64,000 nucleotides of DNA, from assembly GCF_014205255.1 (NCBI RefSeq), contig NZ_JACHNE010000001.1:8680001-8744000 (forward strand). Reading direction: 5' to 3'. Positions 44,895 through 53,227 of the stretch are shown in pieces (position 1 is the first letter of the stretch; each line of letters opens with the position of its first letter). The notes under the pieces were generated by a model that was not told where the DNA came from, did no database searches, and saw only the letters and a list, made by a program, of their open reading frames with translations. A program made the position numbers and the translations under genes. Origin of the DNA: Streptomyces caelestis (GTDB taxonomy: Bacteria > Actinomycetota > Actinomycetes > Streptomycetales > Streptomycetaceae).

Positions 44895-46043
44895 TCAGGT
44901 TTCTTCCATGCGGCGCCGGTCCTGTTCGTCCCACTTACGGGTGTCACGCGGCTGCGTGTACGGCTCGGCCTCGGGCGGATGACCACCGGCGATGGCCCGC
45001 TGCCGGACCGTCTCCGCGTCGAACTCCAGGCCCAGCAGGATCGCCAGGTTGGTGATCCACAGCCACACCAGGAAGACGATGACGCCGGCCATCGTGCCGT
45101 AGGTCTTGTTGTACGAGGCGAAGTTGGCCACGTAGACCGCGAAGCCGGCCGAGGCGGCCATCCAGATCAGCAGGGCCAGCACGCTGCCCGGCGTGATCCA
45201 GCGGAATCCCTTCACCTTGGCGTTCGGGGTCGCCCAGTACAGGATCGCGATCATGATCGTGACCAGCACCACCAGAGCGGGCCACTTCGCGATCGACCAC
45301 ACCGTCAGCGCGGTGTCCCCGATCCCGAGCGCGGTCCCGGCCTGCCGTGCCAGCCCGCCCGTGAAGACCACGATCAGCGCGCTGATCACCGCCATCACCA
45401 TCAGCACGATCGTCACCGCCAGCCGCACCGGCAGCAGCTTCCACACCGGTCGGCCCTCGGGCATGTCGTAGACGGCGTTGGCGGAGCGGATGAACGCCGC
45501 CACGTAGCCGGAGGCCGACCACAGCGCGAGGACGAGACCGACGATCGCCATCAGCGAGCCGATACCGGCGTTGCCCTGCAACTGCTCGACGGCCCGGGTG
45601 ATGATGTCGCGGGCCGAGCCGGGGGCGAACTGCTGGACGTTCTCCAGCATCCTGTCCGTCGTCGACCTGCCGGTGATGCCCAGCAGCGACACCAGCACCA
45701 GCAGCGCCGGGAAGAGCGCCAGCACCCCGTAGTACGTGAGCGCGGCCGCCCGGTCGGTCAGTTCGTCGTCCTTGAACTCTCGCAGGCTCCCCTTGAGCAC
45801 CGCACCCCACGACTTCCGGGGGAGGTCACTCGGGCTGTCCGGAGCCGCCCGCTCCACTTCGGGCCCCGGGCCAGGCTCCTCGTCCGGCCTCGGAGCGGGC
45901 CTTTCCGCTGCAGCGCCGGGCTCTTCCGCGGCCCGGCCGGGCTCTTCCGCGGCCGGAGCGGGAGCCCGGGCAGGGGCGGAGTCCCGAGGCGGAGCCTCAC
46001 TCCTGTGATGTTCTTTTCGTCCGGGAATATGTAGCTTCACCAT
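44895..46043 (-). CDS. YihY/BrkB family membrane protein
   Basis: The 382-residue protein has an N-terminal Pro/Ala/Glu-rich tail of about 75 residues. The BrkB domain follows: LTDRAAALTYYGVLALFPAL, IGSLMAIVGLVLALWSASGY, VWKLLPVRLAVTIVLMVMAV, WITPGSVLALLIWMAASAGF and FLVWLWITNLAILLGLEFDA. About six membrane helices are evident. Members of the family are poorly understood and not proven RNases. ATG 46043 is used; the site upstream is weak. Confidence 0.9.
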   Translation of the reverse strand: MVKLHIPGRKEHHRSEAPPRDSAPARAPAPAAEEPGRAAEEPGAAAERPAPRPDEEPGPGPEVERAAPDSPSDLPRKSWGAVLKGSLREFKDDELTDRAAALTYYGVLALFPALLVLVSLLGITGRSTTDRMLENVQQFAPGSARDIITRAVEQLQGNAGIGSLMAIVGLVLALWSASGYVAAFIRSANAVYDMPEGRPVWKLLPVRLAVTIVLMVMAVISALIVVFTGGLARQAGTALGIGDTALTVWSIAKWPALVVLVTIMIAILYWATPNAKVKGFRWITPGSVLALLIWMAASAGFAVYVANFASYNKTYGTMAGVIVFLVWLWITNLAILLGLEFDAETVRQRAIAGGHPPEAEPYTQPRDTRKWDEQDRRRMEET

Positions 46044-46114
46044 GTGAGCCGGGTAACCCCGAGCTGCACAGTTAAGCAGCGCTCGCCATGCCGCGTCGGC
46101 TGTCCACGGGCGAG

Positions 46115-46645
46115 TCACCCCCGCAGGGCGAGCCCCCGCTCCTCCCGCGCCTCCGCCGGCACCCGCACCGCCTTCGGCCCGGCCCCGTGCGGCGCCAGAA
46201 GTTCCGCCCGGGAGTGCTGTGCCACCTGCTCCGGCGTCGTCACGCCGGCACCGAGCAGGGCTTGCGTGGCGGGCCTGCCGATTCCGGCGGGCAGGTCGCC
46301 GCCGGGGCTGCCGGCCGCCGCCTCCGCCGCGGCCGGCGAGCCGCTTCGGGGCGCGGCTGAGCCAGGCCGCCCGGACCAGGGCGCTGAGATCCCTGCCCTT
46401 GATCCCTGTCAGCGGCACCCGGAAACCGATCGGCGTGCCCCCGCGCGCGAGCGGCTCACCGGCCGGACGCGCGGCCAAGGCGGCGCCGGTCTCCCGCGGC
46501 AGGTGCAGCCGCACCCGGCCGTCCCTTCGTCACCGAGGCGAAGCCCTTGCCCCGCACGGAGAAGGCGACCATGCCGAAGTGCGTCCCCTCCGCCACCTCC
46601 GGGAGGGTGAGCGCGGGCCCTGCGTGACTGGGGCACGGTGGTCAT
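46115..46645 (-). pseudogene. MmcQ/YjbR-like gene broken by three frameshifts, with HhH-like tail
   Basis: On the reverse strand the family order is intact but in changing frames. After ATG 46645 come LTLPEVAEGTHFGMVAFSVR (one frame), RLHLPRETGAALAARPAGEP with GRDLSALVRAAWLSRAPKRL (second), and PAGIGRPATQALLGAGVTTP with ERGLALRG and a stop at 46115 (third). The first part is MmcQ/YjbR, a small DNA-binding-like fold; the tail resembles a helix-hairpin-helix 'RPATQALLGAG' unit. As it stands no intact product can be made. Confidence 0.75.
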
Positions 46646-46745
46646 GGCCGGAGAGTTTCGCACAGCTGCGGCACCGTTTCACCGGCCTCGGGGGCATCCC
46701 CGAACCGGGTTGAGGGAACGCTTCCCTCACAGGCACGATGCCACC

Positions 46746-47378
46746 ATGACCAAGATCCCCGCCATTCGCCCGTACCGCCCCGAGGACAGCCTGGCCCTCG
46801 ACGACATCTGCGTCCGCACCGCGCACAACGGCCAGGACAGCCGCCCCCATTACACGGACCCGGGCATCTTTCCGGCCACCTTCGCGGCTCCGTACGTCCA
46901 TCTGGAGCCGGACCTGGCCTTCGTGCTGGACGACGGGCAGGGGCAGGCCGTCGGCTACATCCTCGGCACGGCGGACACCCCGCGCTTCGCCGAGGCCTTC
47001 CGCACCAGATGGCTGCCGCTGGTCGCCGACCGCTACCCGAAGCCGCCGCAGCCGCCTCGCACTCCGGACGAGGCGATGGCGGGACTGCTGCACGACCCCG
47101 AGCGGATGGTGCTGCCCGAACTCGCCGCCTGTCCCGCGCACCTGCACATCGACCTGCTGCCCGACTGGCAGGGGCGCGGCCACGGCCGCCGCCTGATGCG
47201 GACGTTCCTGGCAGCCCTCCAGAACAAGGGAGTGCCGGCCGTCCACCTGGCCATGGCGACCGCAAACACCCGGGCCAGGGCCTTCTACGACCGCATGGGC
47301 TTCCATGAGCTCGACGTCCCCGAGCCCGGCTCGGTCACCTACCTCGGCCGCGCCACGACGGAACTCCACCGGCTCTGA
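46746..47378 (+). CDS. GNAT N-acetyltransferase
   Basis: The 210-residue protein has the acetyl-CoA site LLPDWQGRGHGRRLMRTFLA and the C-terminal strand AMATANTRARAFYDRMGFHE, both GNAT hallmarks. The N-terminal strand IRPYRPEDSLALDDICVRTA fits. ATG 46746 is the clear start. The acceptor is unknown; relatives are often annotated near O-GlcNAcase-type genes. Confidence 0.92.
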   Translation: MTKIPAIRPYRPEDSLALDDICVRTAHNGQDSRPHYTDPGIFPATFAAPYVHLEPDLAFVLDDGQGQAVGYILGTADTPRFAEAFRTRWLPLVADRYPKPPQPPRTPDEAMAGLLHDPERMVLPELAACPAHLHIDLLPDWQGRGHGRRLMRTFLAALQNKGVPAVHLAMATANTRARAFYDRMGFHELDVPEPGSVTYLGRATTELHRL

Positions 47379-47473
47379 AGAACCGTCCGTCGAACGCATC
47401 GAACACGCCAGAGCCACGGAAGTGGCGCAATCGCACGTTGCCGGCCTCGGACATCAGGCGCAGCCTATGCCTG

Positions 47474-47487
47474 CGGGAGCGCTCCCA
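47474..47487 (+). promoter_or_regulatory. CebR-type operator upstream of the LPMO gene
   Basis: CGGGAGCGCTCCCA matches the Streptomyces CebR box TGGGAGCGCTCCCA at 13 of 14 positions and contains the perfect 12-nt palindrome GGGAGCGCTCCC. It lies about 70 bases before the LPMO start. CebR represses cellulose and cello-oligosaccharide genes and releases DNA on cellobiose. Confidence 0.75.
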
Positions 47488-47559
47488 CGCGCGCGCTCCC
47501 GCACCCCCACAGAACGGCATCGAGAGCACCGCAACCCCCACATCCGAAAGAAGGAGATC

Positions 47560-48231
47560 ATGAATTGTCATGGTCATGTTCGTAGGGTTCGCTCCCGTCT
47601 GACGCTCGCCCTGAGTGTCCTGGTCGCCGCGCTGCTCAGCCTCATCCCCTGGAGTGGCACCGCCGTCGCCCATGGCTCGGTCATCGACCCGGCATCCCGC
47701 AACTACGGCTGCTGGCTGCGCTGGGGGAGCGACTTCCAGAATCCCGCGATGGCGCAGCAGGACCCCATGTGCTGGCAGGCGTGGCAGGACAACCCCAACG
47801 CCATGTGGAACTGGAACGGGCTGTACCGCAACGGCTCCGGCGGCAACTTCCAGGCCGCGGTCCCCAACGGCCAGCTGTGCAGCGGCGGACGCGCCGAGGG
47901 CGGCCGCTACAACTCCCTCGACGCGGTCGGCGCCTGGAAGACGACCGACATCGGCGCCAACTTCACCGTGAAGCTCTACGACCAGGCCAGCCACGGCGCG
48001 GACTACTTCCTGGTCTACGTCACGCGGCAGGGCTTCGACCCCACCACCCAGCCGCTGACCTGGAACGACCTCCGGCTGGTCGCGCGCACCGGCAAGTACG
48101 CGCCCAGCCAGAACTACGAGATTCCCGTGAGCACGTCGGGCCTGAGCGGCCGGCACGTCGTGTACACGATCTGGCAGGCGTCGCACATGGACCAGACCTA
48201 CTTCCTGTGCAGTGACGTGAACTTCCGCTGA
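47560..48231 (+). CDS. AA10 lytic polysaccharide monooxygenase
   Basis: The 223-residue secreted protein has a signal peptide ending TAVA before His38 (AHGSVIDPASRNYGCWL), which after cleavage is the N-terminal copper ligand. The second His is in QASHGADYFLVYVT (H145), and the C-terminal strand HMDQTYFLCSDVNF completes the AA10 core. The MWNWNGLYRNGSGG loop is typical of Streptomyces family AA10. No carbohydrate-binding module follows. The enzyme oxidatively cleaves chitin or cellulose; the CebR box favours cellulose-linked expression. ATG 47560 follows AAGAAGGAG. Confidence 0.95.
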   Translation: MNCHGHVRRVRSRLTLALSVLVAALLSLIPWSGTAVAHGSVIDPASRNYGCWLRWGSDFQNPAMAQQDPMCWQAWQDNPNAMWNWNGLYRNGSGGNFQAAVPNGQLCSGGRAEGGRYNSLDAVGAWKTTDIGANFTVKLYDQASHGADYFLVYVTRQGFDPTTQPLTWNDLRLVARTGKYAPSQNYEIPVSTSGLSGRHVVYTIWQASHMDQTYFLCSDVNFR

Positions 48232-48240
48232 CCTGCGCCT

Positions 48241-48267
48241 CCCCGCCGGACGGAGTGTCCGGCGGGG
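48241..48267 (+). terminator. Hairpin after the LPMO gene
   Basis: CCCCGCCGGAC and GTCCGGCGGGG form an 11-bp stem around GGAGT, nine bases after the LPMO stop. Confidence 0.75.
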
Positions 48268-48289
48268 CCCGGGTGTTTCGCGGCTTCAT

Positions 48290-48310
48290 GAAAGTTCTCC
48301 GAAAACTTTC
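48290..48310 (+). promoter_or_regulatory. Inverted repeat GAAAGTT-n7-AACTTTC upstream of the DUF1996 gene
   Basis: Perfect 7-nt arms separated by seven bases lie about 90 bases before the TTG start. GAAA/CTTTC symmetric sites occur in Streptomyces xylanase promoters, so a regulator site is plausible; the identity of the factor is not known. Confidence 0.4.
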
Positions 48311-48396
48311 GGCGCACGTGAACACGGCGGTGCTCCCGCGCGTATGGGGCGAGGGACTTTTCATGCCCGGTCCGCCACAAGCGCAGGAGAGCACCC

Positions 48397-50502
48397 TTGG
48401 GACGCAACACGCGAAGACGCCCTACCGGCCCGCGACGCGCGACCTTCGCCGCATTCGCACTGATCCTCGGCGGAGGCGGCCTGATGGCCGCGAACGTCTA
48501 CGCCTCGGCCACCGACGGCGGTTCGGGCGGTGACCCCGCTCAGACGCGGTCCGGCACGGGGGTCCGGACCGCGGGCGCCACGATCGACTGCCCGGACGTC
48601 GGCAGCGAGCTGACCTCGGTCCCCGAGCAGGCGCGGGGGGAGGTCGACAAGGAACTCGCCCTCCTGGACGAGCAGATCGCCAAGGCCTACCAGCGGCTGA
48701 GCGAATCCGCGCAGCAGGTGCGGCAGGACTCCGGCTTCGCCGACAACGCGATCGTGAACCCGCTGAAGGACAAGCGGGCCGCGACCCTCGAGCGCATCGC
48801 GATCGCCATCGACCGCGTGGGGGACCGGCCCGACGGGCTCGGGGCCCTCGCCGCCTGCACCGTACGGGACTCCGGCAACCAGGCCCCCGCGCAGGCTGAA
48901 GGCCAGGACGGCAACGGCGGCCAGGAGCAGGGGCAGGACGGCCAGGAGCAGGGCGACGGTCAGGGCCAGGGCGGCAACGGCGGCCAGGCGGGCAACGGCC
49001 CCGTCGCCGCCGACTATGCGCCCATCACCGGCGTCCAGCCCGACGCCGGCAGCCCCCGCCAGGGGACGAAAGCCTCCCGGGGCTCCTTCGCCACCGACTG
49101 CGGCGTGAACGAGAACGGCCTGTTCAACTCCGACAACATCATCGCCGCCCCGGGCGTCACCAACGGCGCCCACCACTTCCACGACTACGTCGGGAACCAG
49201 GCCAACAACGCCTTCGCCGGCGACCAGGACCTCGCGAACGCGAAGACGACCTGCGTCGACCAGGGCGACAAGTCCTCCTACTACTGGCCCGTGCTGCGCC
49301 TCCAGAACGGCACCCAGGAGCAGGACGCCGACTCACCCGGCGGCGGCATCGAGGGCAACGCCGGCGAGATCGTCACACCGAAGCAGGTCACGCTGAACTT
49401 CGTGGGCAACCCGCGCGGCAAGGTCACCGCCATGCCGCGGCTGCTGCGCATCATCACCGGCGACGCCAAGTCGTTCGTCAACGGCCCGGCCAACGCCAAC
49501 GCCTCCTGGAGCTGCACCGGGTTCGAGGACCGGCAGCTGAAGGACAAGTACCCGCTGTGCCCGCAGGGCAGCGACGTGGTGCGCACCTTCACGTTCCAGA
49601 GCTGCTGGGACGGCCGCAACATCGACAGCGCCAACCACCGCACGCACGTGGCCTTCACGGACGCCGCCGGCAACTGCCCGTCCGGCTTCCGGCCCATTCC
49701 GCAGCTGGTCCAGCGCATCGTCTACGACGTCGACGCACCGAGCCTGGAGGACGGCGGCCGTACGACACCGCTGTTCGCGGTGGACTCCTTCCCGGAGCAG
49801 CTGCACAAGCCGGTCACGGACCACGGCGACTTCATCAACGTCTTCGACGAGGACCTGATGCGGGAGATGACCGACTGCATCAACGCCGGCCGGAAGTGCG
49901 GCGCCGGAGCGGAAGCCGAGCCGGGCGACAATCCGGAAGAGGAGCCGCAGGAGCAGCCGACAAAGAGCCCCGAGGCTCCGCAGGAGCAGCCGACGCGGAC
50001 TCCCGAGGCCCCGCAGGAGCAGCCCACGCGCACCCCGGACGCCCCGCAGGGCGGCAACACCGGCGCAAAGCCCGGCGACACGGGCGACGGCAACGGCGGG
50101 AAGGGTGACGGCAACGGCGAGAAGGGCGAGGCCGCCAAGCCGCCGGTGACGAACAAGCCGGCCCCCGAGCCGGAGCAGGACGGCTCGCCCACGGCCGCGC
50201 CGCGCACCGACGAGCCGGAGGTGTTCGCCACGCCCACGCCCGAGGAGGGCACCGCGAACGCCGGTGAACAGGGCGGCGCGAAGGACGACGCCGGCGAGGA
50301 CACGGACGGCCTCGGCCAGTCCCAGGCCGTCGGAACGGCGACCAGCGCCGCTCCCACTCCGTCGAGCCCGTCCCGGACCGAGCCCCAGGCGGTCGGCGCC
50401 GGCGGCCTCGCCGACACCGGCGCCCAGCTCTGGCCGGCCGCGGCAGGCGCCGTCCTGGTCATCGCGGGCTGTGTCGTCCTCCGGCGCGTCAGGCGCGGCT
50501 GA
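48397..50502 (+). CDS. DUF1996 protein with C-terminal LAXTG sortase anchor
   Basis: The 701-residue protein has an N-terminal basic/hydrophobic segment (RRATFAAFALILGGGGLMAA), a helical region, a Gln/Gly-rich linker and the DUF1996 domain (about 258-485: HHFHDYVGNQANNAF, SYYWPVLRLQNGTQE, FTFQSCWDGRNIDSANHRTH). A long Pro/Thr/Glu-rich stalk follows with PTRTPEAPQEQ repeats. The end is GGLADTGAQLWPAAAGAVLV with a basic tail: LADTG is the LAXTG motif recognised by Streptomyces class E sortases. It is therefore likely wall-anchored. TTG 48397 follows GCAGGAG. Confidence 0.9.
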   Translation: MGRNTRRRPTGPRRATFAAFALILGGGGLMAANVYASATDGGSGGDPAQTRSGTGVRTAGATIDCPDVGSELTSVPEQARGEVDKELALLDEQIAKAYQRLSESAQQVRQDSGFADNAIVNPLKDKRAATLERIAIAIDRVGDRPDGLGALAACTVRDSGNQAPAQAEGQDGNGGQEQGQDGQEQGDGQGQGGNGGQAGNGPVAADYAPITGVQPDAGSPRQGTKASRGSFATDCGVNENGLFNSDNIIAAPGVTNGAHHFHDYVGNQANNAFAGDQDLANAKTTCVDQGDKSSYYWPVLRLQNGTQEQDADSPGGGIEGNAGEIVTPKQVTLNFVGNPRGKVTAMPRLLRIITGDAKSFVNGPANANASWSCTGFEDRQLKDKYPLCPQGSDVVRTFTFQSCWDGRNIDSANHRTHVAFTDAAGNCPSGFRPIPQLVQRIVYDVDAPSLEDGGRTTPLFAVDSFPEQLHKPVTDHGDFINVFDEDLMREMTDCINAGRKCGAGAEAEPGDNPEEEPQEQPTKSPEAPQEQPTRTPEAPQEQPTRTPDAPQGGNTGAKPGDTGDGNGGKGDGNGEKGEAAKPPVTNKPAPEPEQDGSPTAAPRTDEPEVFATPTPEEGTANAGEQGGAKDDAGEDTDGLGQSQAVGTATSAAPTPSSPSRTEPQAVGAGGLADTGAQLWPAAAGAVLVIAGCVVLRRVRRG

Positions 50503-50523
50503 GACGACGGCACCGGCACGACC

Positions 50524-50566
50524 GCGAACGGCGGCGGGATCCCGCCCGGATCCCGCCGCCGTTCGC
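50524..50566 (+). terminator. Long terminator after the DUF1996 gene
   Basis: A perfect 18-bp stem (left arm GCGAACGGCGGCGGGATC, 7-nt loop) lies 22 bases after the stop. Confidence 0.88.
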
Positions 50567-50627
50567 CGTGCCCGGCCGTCCGCCCCCTTCGACGACCGCC
50601 GGACCGCCCACCCTCTAGCGTGATCCC

Positions 50628-50684
50628 ATGAACCTCACCAGAAAGACCGGACACGGCGGTGCCGTGGGCGGAGCGGCACTGTGA
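50628..50684 (+). CDS. Possible 18-residue leader peptide coupled to the TauE-like gene
   Basis: ATG 50628 opens MNLTRKTGHGGAVGGAAL and its TGA overlaps the GTG of the transporter gene (GTGA). That geometry fits translational coupling. There is no strong ribosome site before it and no cysteine or other sensing residue run, so it may be fortuitous. Confidence 0.3.
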   Translation: MNLTRKTGHGGAVGGAAL

Positions 50685-51445
50685 CGCCGGGCGAGATGGC
50701 GGCCGTGTTAGCGGCCGGTGCGGGCGCGGGAGCCGTCAACGCAGTCGTCGGTTCGGGAACGCTGATCACCTTCCCGGTACTGCTCGCCACCGGCCTGCCC
50801 CCGGTCACCGCCACGGTGTCCAACGGGCTCGGGCTGGTCCCCGGCTCCATCAGCGCGGCCATCGGCTACCGCGAGGAACTCCGCGGGCAGCGACGCCGCG
50901 TCCTGCTGCTCGGCATCGGTGCCGTACTGGGCGGCCTCACGGGCGCTGTCCTGCTGCTGACCCTGCCCGAATCGGCCTTCGAGCGGATCGTGCCGGTCCT
51001 CGTGGGTCTCGCCCTCGTACTGGTCGCCTGCCAGCCGCTGATCGCCAAGAGAGTGCGCCGCCGTCGCCCGGCAGGCGGTCCCGCCCGTCGGGACGGCGGC
51101 CCGCTGCTCTTCACCGGCCTGACGCTCGCCAGTGTCTACGGCGGCTACTTCTCCGCCGCGCAGGGCATCATCTACGTCTCCCTGATGGGCATGCTGCTCG
51201 ACGACACGCTCCAGCGGTTCAACGCCGTGAAGAACGTGCTGGCCGCCGTCGTCAACACCGTCGCGGCCGTGCTCTTCCTCTTCTTCGCGGAGTTCGACTG
51301 GACGGCCGTCCTGCTCATCGCCGCCGGGTCCGCGCTGGGCGGCCTGATCGGAGCCAGGACGGGCCGCCGCTTCAGCCCCGCCGTCCTGCGCACCCTGATC
51401 GTGTCGGTCGGCACCATCGCCCTCGTCCACCTGGTGCTCCACTGA
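50681..51445 (+). CDS. TauE/SafE family sulfite-exporter-like membrane protein
   Basis: The 254-residue protein starts MTPGEMAAVLAAGAGAGAVN and has about eight membrane helices. The first repeat contains AVVGSGTLITFPVLLATGLP and the second GYFSAAQGIIYVSLMGMLLD with FNAVKNVLAAVVNTVAAVLF. These paired G-rich repeats mark the TauE/SafE family of anion transporters or exporters. No cluster partner shows the substrate. Confidence 0.9.
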   Translation: MTPGEMAAVLAAGAGAGAVNAVVGSGTLITFPVLLATGLPPVTATVSNGLGLVPGSISAAIGYREELRGQRRRVLLLGIGAVLGGLTGAVLLLTLPESAFERIVPVLVGLALVLVACQPLIAKRVRRRRPAGGPARRDGGPLLFTGLTLASVYGGYFSAAQGIIYVSLMGMLLDDTLQRFNAVKNVLAAVVNTVAAVLFLFFAEFDWTAVLLIAAGSALGGLIGARTGRRFSPAVLRTLIVSVGTIALVHLVLH

Positions 51446-52369
51446 CACCCACGACCGCCGGGCGCGGGTCGCCCCCGGTTCGCCCTCCGGGCTCCCCGAC
51501 CGCGTCAGCGCCCCGGAGCCCAGGGCGACGCCGAAGCCGACCAGCGCGCTGCCCGCCGCCTGCCCGAGACCGTAGGAGCCCGTGCCGACGAGCGGTGCGG
51601 TGCAGGCCGCCGCGACCGGGATGAGACCGGAGAAGAGGGTGGCGCGCTCCGCGCCGATCCGCTGCATGCCCATGTACCAGCAGACGAAGCCGACCACCGT
51701 GACCACCACCGCCTGCCACAGCAGCGCGGTGGTCTCGACGGCGTCCGGACGCCGCAGCCACCCGGCGCCGTCGACCAGCAGCCCGGCCGCCGCCGACTCC
51801 AGCGCGGCGACCGCGCACACCGTGGCGGACAGCAGGCGGGGGCCGAGGGGGCGCAGGACGGGTACGGCGAGCACGGCGAACCCGACCTCCCCCGCCAGGG
51901 CACACACGGAGAAGGCGATGCCCGCGCCGTCGGTCCGCCCCCATCCCTGGACGGTGAAGGCACCGACTGCCACGAGCAACGCCCCGTACAGCACCGCCCG
52001 TTGGGGCCTGCGCCCGTCCAGGAGGGGCACGAGCACGGCGACCACCACCGGCGCACAGCCCACGAACACACCCGGAACCGCCGGCTCAGCCGTGCGCTCC
52101 GCGGCGATGACGGCCAGGTTGAAGCCGACCATGCCGACCGCGGCGAGCAGGGCGAGCCGGACCCACTGACGGGGTGTCAGTGCCCGCAGCCGGGCGGTCG
52201 CGCCCTTCCCGGCCAGCGGCACGAGCAGCAGACAGGCCAGCCCGTAGCGCAGGAACTGGCCGCCCGCGTAGGGGTAGTCGCCCAGGACGCTGTTGGCCGT
52301 GAAGGACCCTCCGACGAGGACGCAGGCGAGCGCGGCGAGAACAGCTCCGCGCGTGGTGGTGGCGTTCAT
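50708..52369 (-). CDS. EamA/DMT transporter with no stop until deep in the antisense of the TauE-like gene
   Basis: From ATG 52369 the protein MNATTTRGAVLAALACVLVG has ten helices of the EamA fold (FLRYGLACLLLVPLAG, AVGMVGFNLAVIAAERT, FVGCAPVVVAVLVPLLD, CWYMGMQRIGAERATLFSGL). The normal end should be near residue 305, about 51460. No stop occurs there, and the frame runs another ~250 codons antisense to the neighbour, giving an unlike, highly charged extension. Either the stop was lost by an indel or the tail is not real. The functional part is 51460-52369. Confidence 0.75.
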   Translation of the reverse strand: MNATTTRGAVLAALACVLVGGSFTANSVLGDYPYAGGQFLRYGLACLLLVPLAGKGATARLRALTPRQWVRLALLAAVGMVGFNLAVIAAERTAEPAVPGVFVGCAPVVVAVLVPLLDGRRPQRAVLYGALLVAVGAFTVQGWGRTDGAGIAFSVCALAGEVGFAVLAVPVLRPLGPRLLSATVCAVAALESAAAGLLVDGAGWLRRPDAVETTALLWQAVVVTVVGFVCWYMGMQRIGAERATLFSGLIPVAAACTAPLVGTGSYGLGQAAGSALVGFGVALGSGALTRSGSPEGEPGATRARRSWVSVEHQVDEGDGADRHDQGAQDGGAEAAARPGSDQAAQRGPGGDEQDGRPVELREEEEEHGRDGVDDGGQHVLHGVEPLERVVEQHAHQGDVDDALRGGEVAAVDTGERQAGEEQRAAVPTGGTACRATAAHSLGDQRLAGDQYEGETHEDRHDPLEGRFGQGQQQDSAREAAQYGTDAEQQDAASLPAEFLAVADGRADGAGDQPEPVGHRGGDRGQAGGEQYREGDQRSRTDDCVDGSRARTGR

Positions 52370-52454
52370 ACGAGCGACGCTAGGCAGCCGGGCGGCCCGG
52401 GAAGGAGTCCACTTCCGTGCCTGCCTGGTGGACCAATCCGTGCCCGGGCCGCGG

Positions 52455-52890
52455 CGGGTCGAGGTCGAGGCCAAGGTCGCGCTTGCGCAGGAAGACACGC
52501 TGCGCCGTGTCGGCCCTGCTGGTGTCGCTGTGCGCCTCCTCCTGCTTCAGGGCTCACAGCGCCCGCTTGCGGATGGTGCGGAAGCTCAGGGGGTCGTACA
52601 CACCCGGTCGCGCTCGTCGTCCTGTGTCGGCCGGAACTCGGCGTCGCGCATCGTCCTGCGCAGTCGTCGGGGAAGCCGGGGTCGAGCCCGTCGTGCGAGG
52701 CGGAACCGTCGACGCGGCGCAGCGCCGGCAGGTACTTCGCCAGGAGGTTGCCGGGTTTGCGGCCGGTGCAGAGATCGACGAGGTCGAGCATGTCGCCGGT
52801 GCCGGAGCAGAACCCGTCGTCGAGGCCGACCGCGCGGACGGTCGCCGTGGCGTGCGGCGGCTTCAGGACGGCGGCGAGCGCGGCGTCTCG
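52455..52890 (-). pseudogene. GH46 chitosanase relic
   Basis: Reverse-strand fragments match family 46 chitosanase: DDGFCSGTGDMLDLVDLCTG, GNLLAKYLPALRRVDGSASH, then MRDAEFRPTQDDERDRV, YDPLSFRTIRKRAL with an in-frame stop, and AHSDTSRADTAQRVFLRKRD. The N-terminal part with one of the two catalytic acids is absent, and frameshifts plus a stop break the rest. The order is that of the Streptomyces N174 enzyme family. No active enzyme can result. Confidence 0.85.
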
Positions 52891-53028
52891 TGTGAGGGAA
52901 ACAGCCGAGCCGAAAGTTCGTAGGGTCGAACAAGCGACGGCACGGGAACTCTGAGCCCGCCTCGCGCGTCAACTCTTTGCCCAGGGAGGCCGATCGGTCT
53001 GTGAGACCAGCCGGAGAGGGGAATCACC

Positions 53029-53214
53029 GTGGACGACGCGACGTCGCAGCGGAGCAGCGAGGCGGAGACCGCAGCAGCACGCCAGGCCCGCTTCGGGACG
53101 CTGCCGGAGCCGGTGCGCCTGGAGGACATGGTCGAGGAGCGCGCCGCCAGCACACCCGACCCCGCGCGCACCGCCTACAACCAGGACGAGTGGCTCGTGC
53201 GCTACTGCTTGTGA
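53029..53214 (+). CDS. Small hypothetical protein (61 aa)
   Basis: GTG 53029 follows GGAGAGGGG and encodes MDDATSQRSSEAETAAARQA with the C-terminus YNQDEWLVRYCL. The frame has strong coding bias. The ribosome site and conserved-looking C-terminus favour a real gene, but no family is recognised. Confidence 0.7.
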   Translation: MDDATSQRSSEAETAAARQARFGTLPEPVRLEDMVEERAASTPDPARTAYNQDEWLVRYCL

Positions 53215-53227
53215 GACACCCCGGGCC

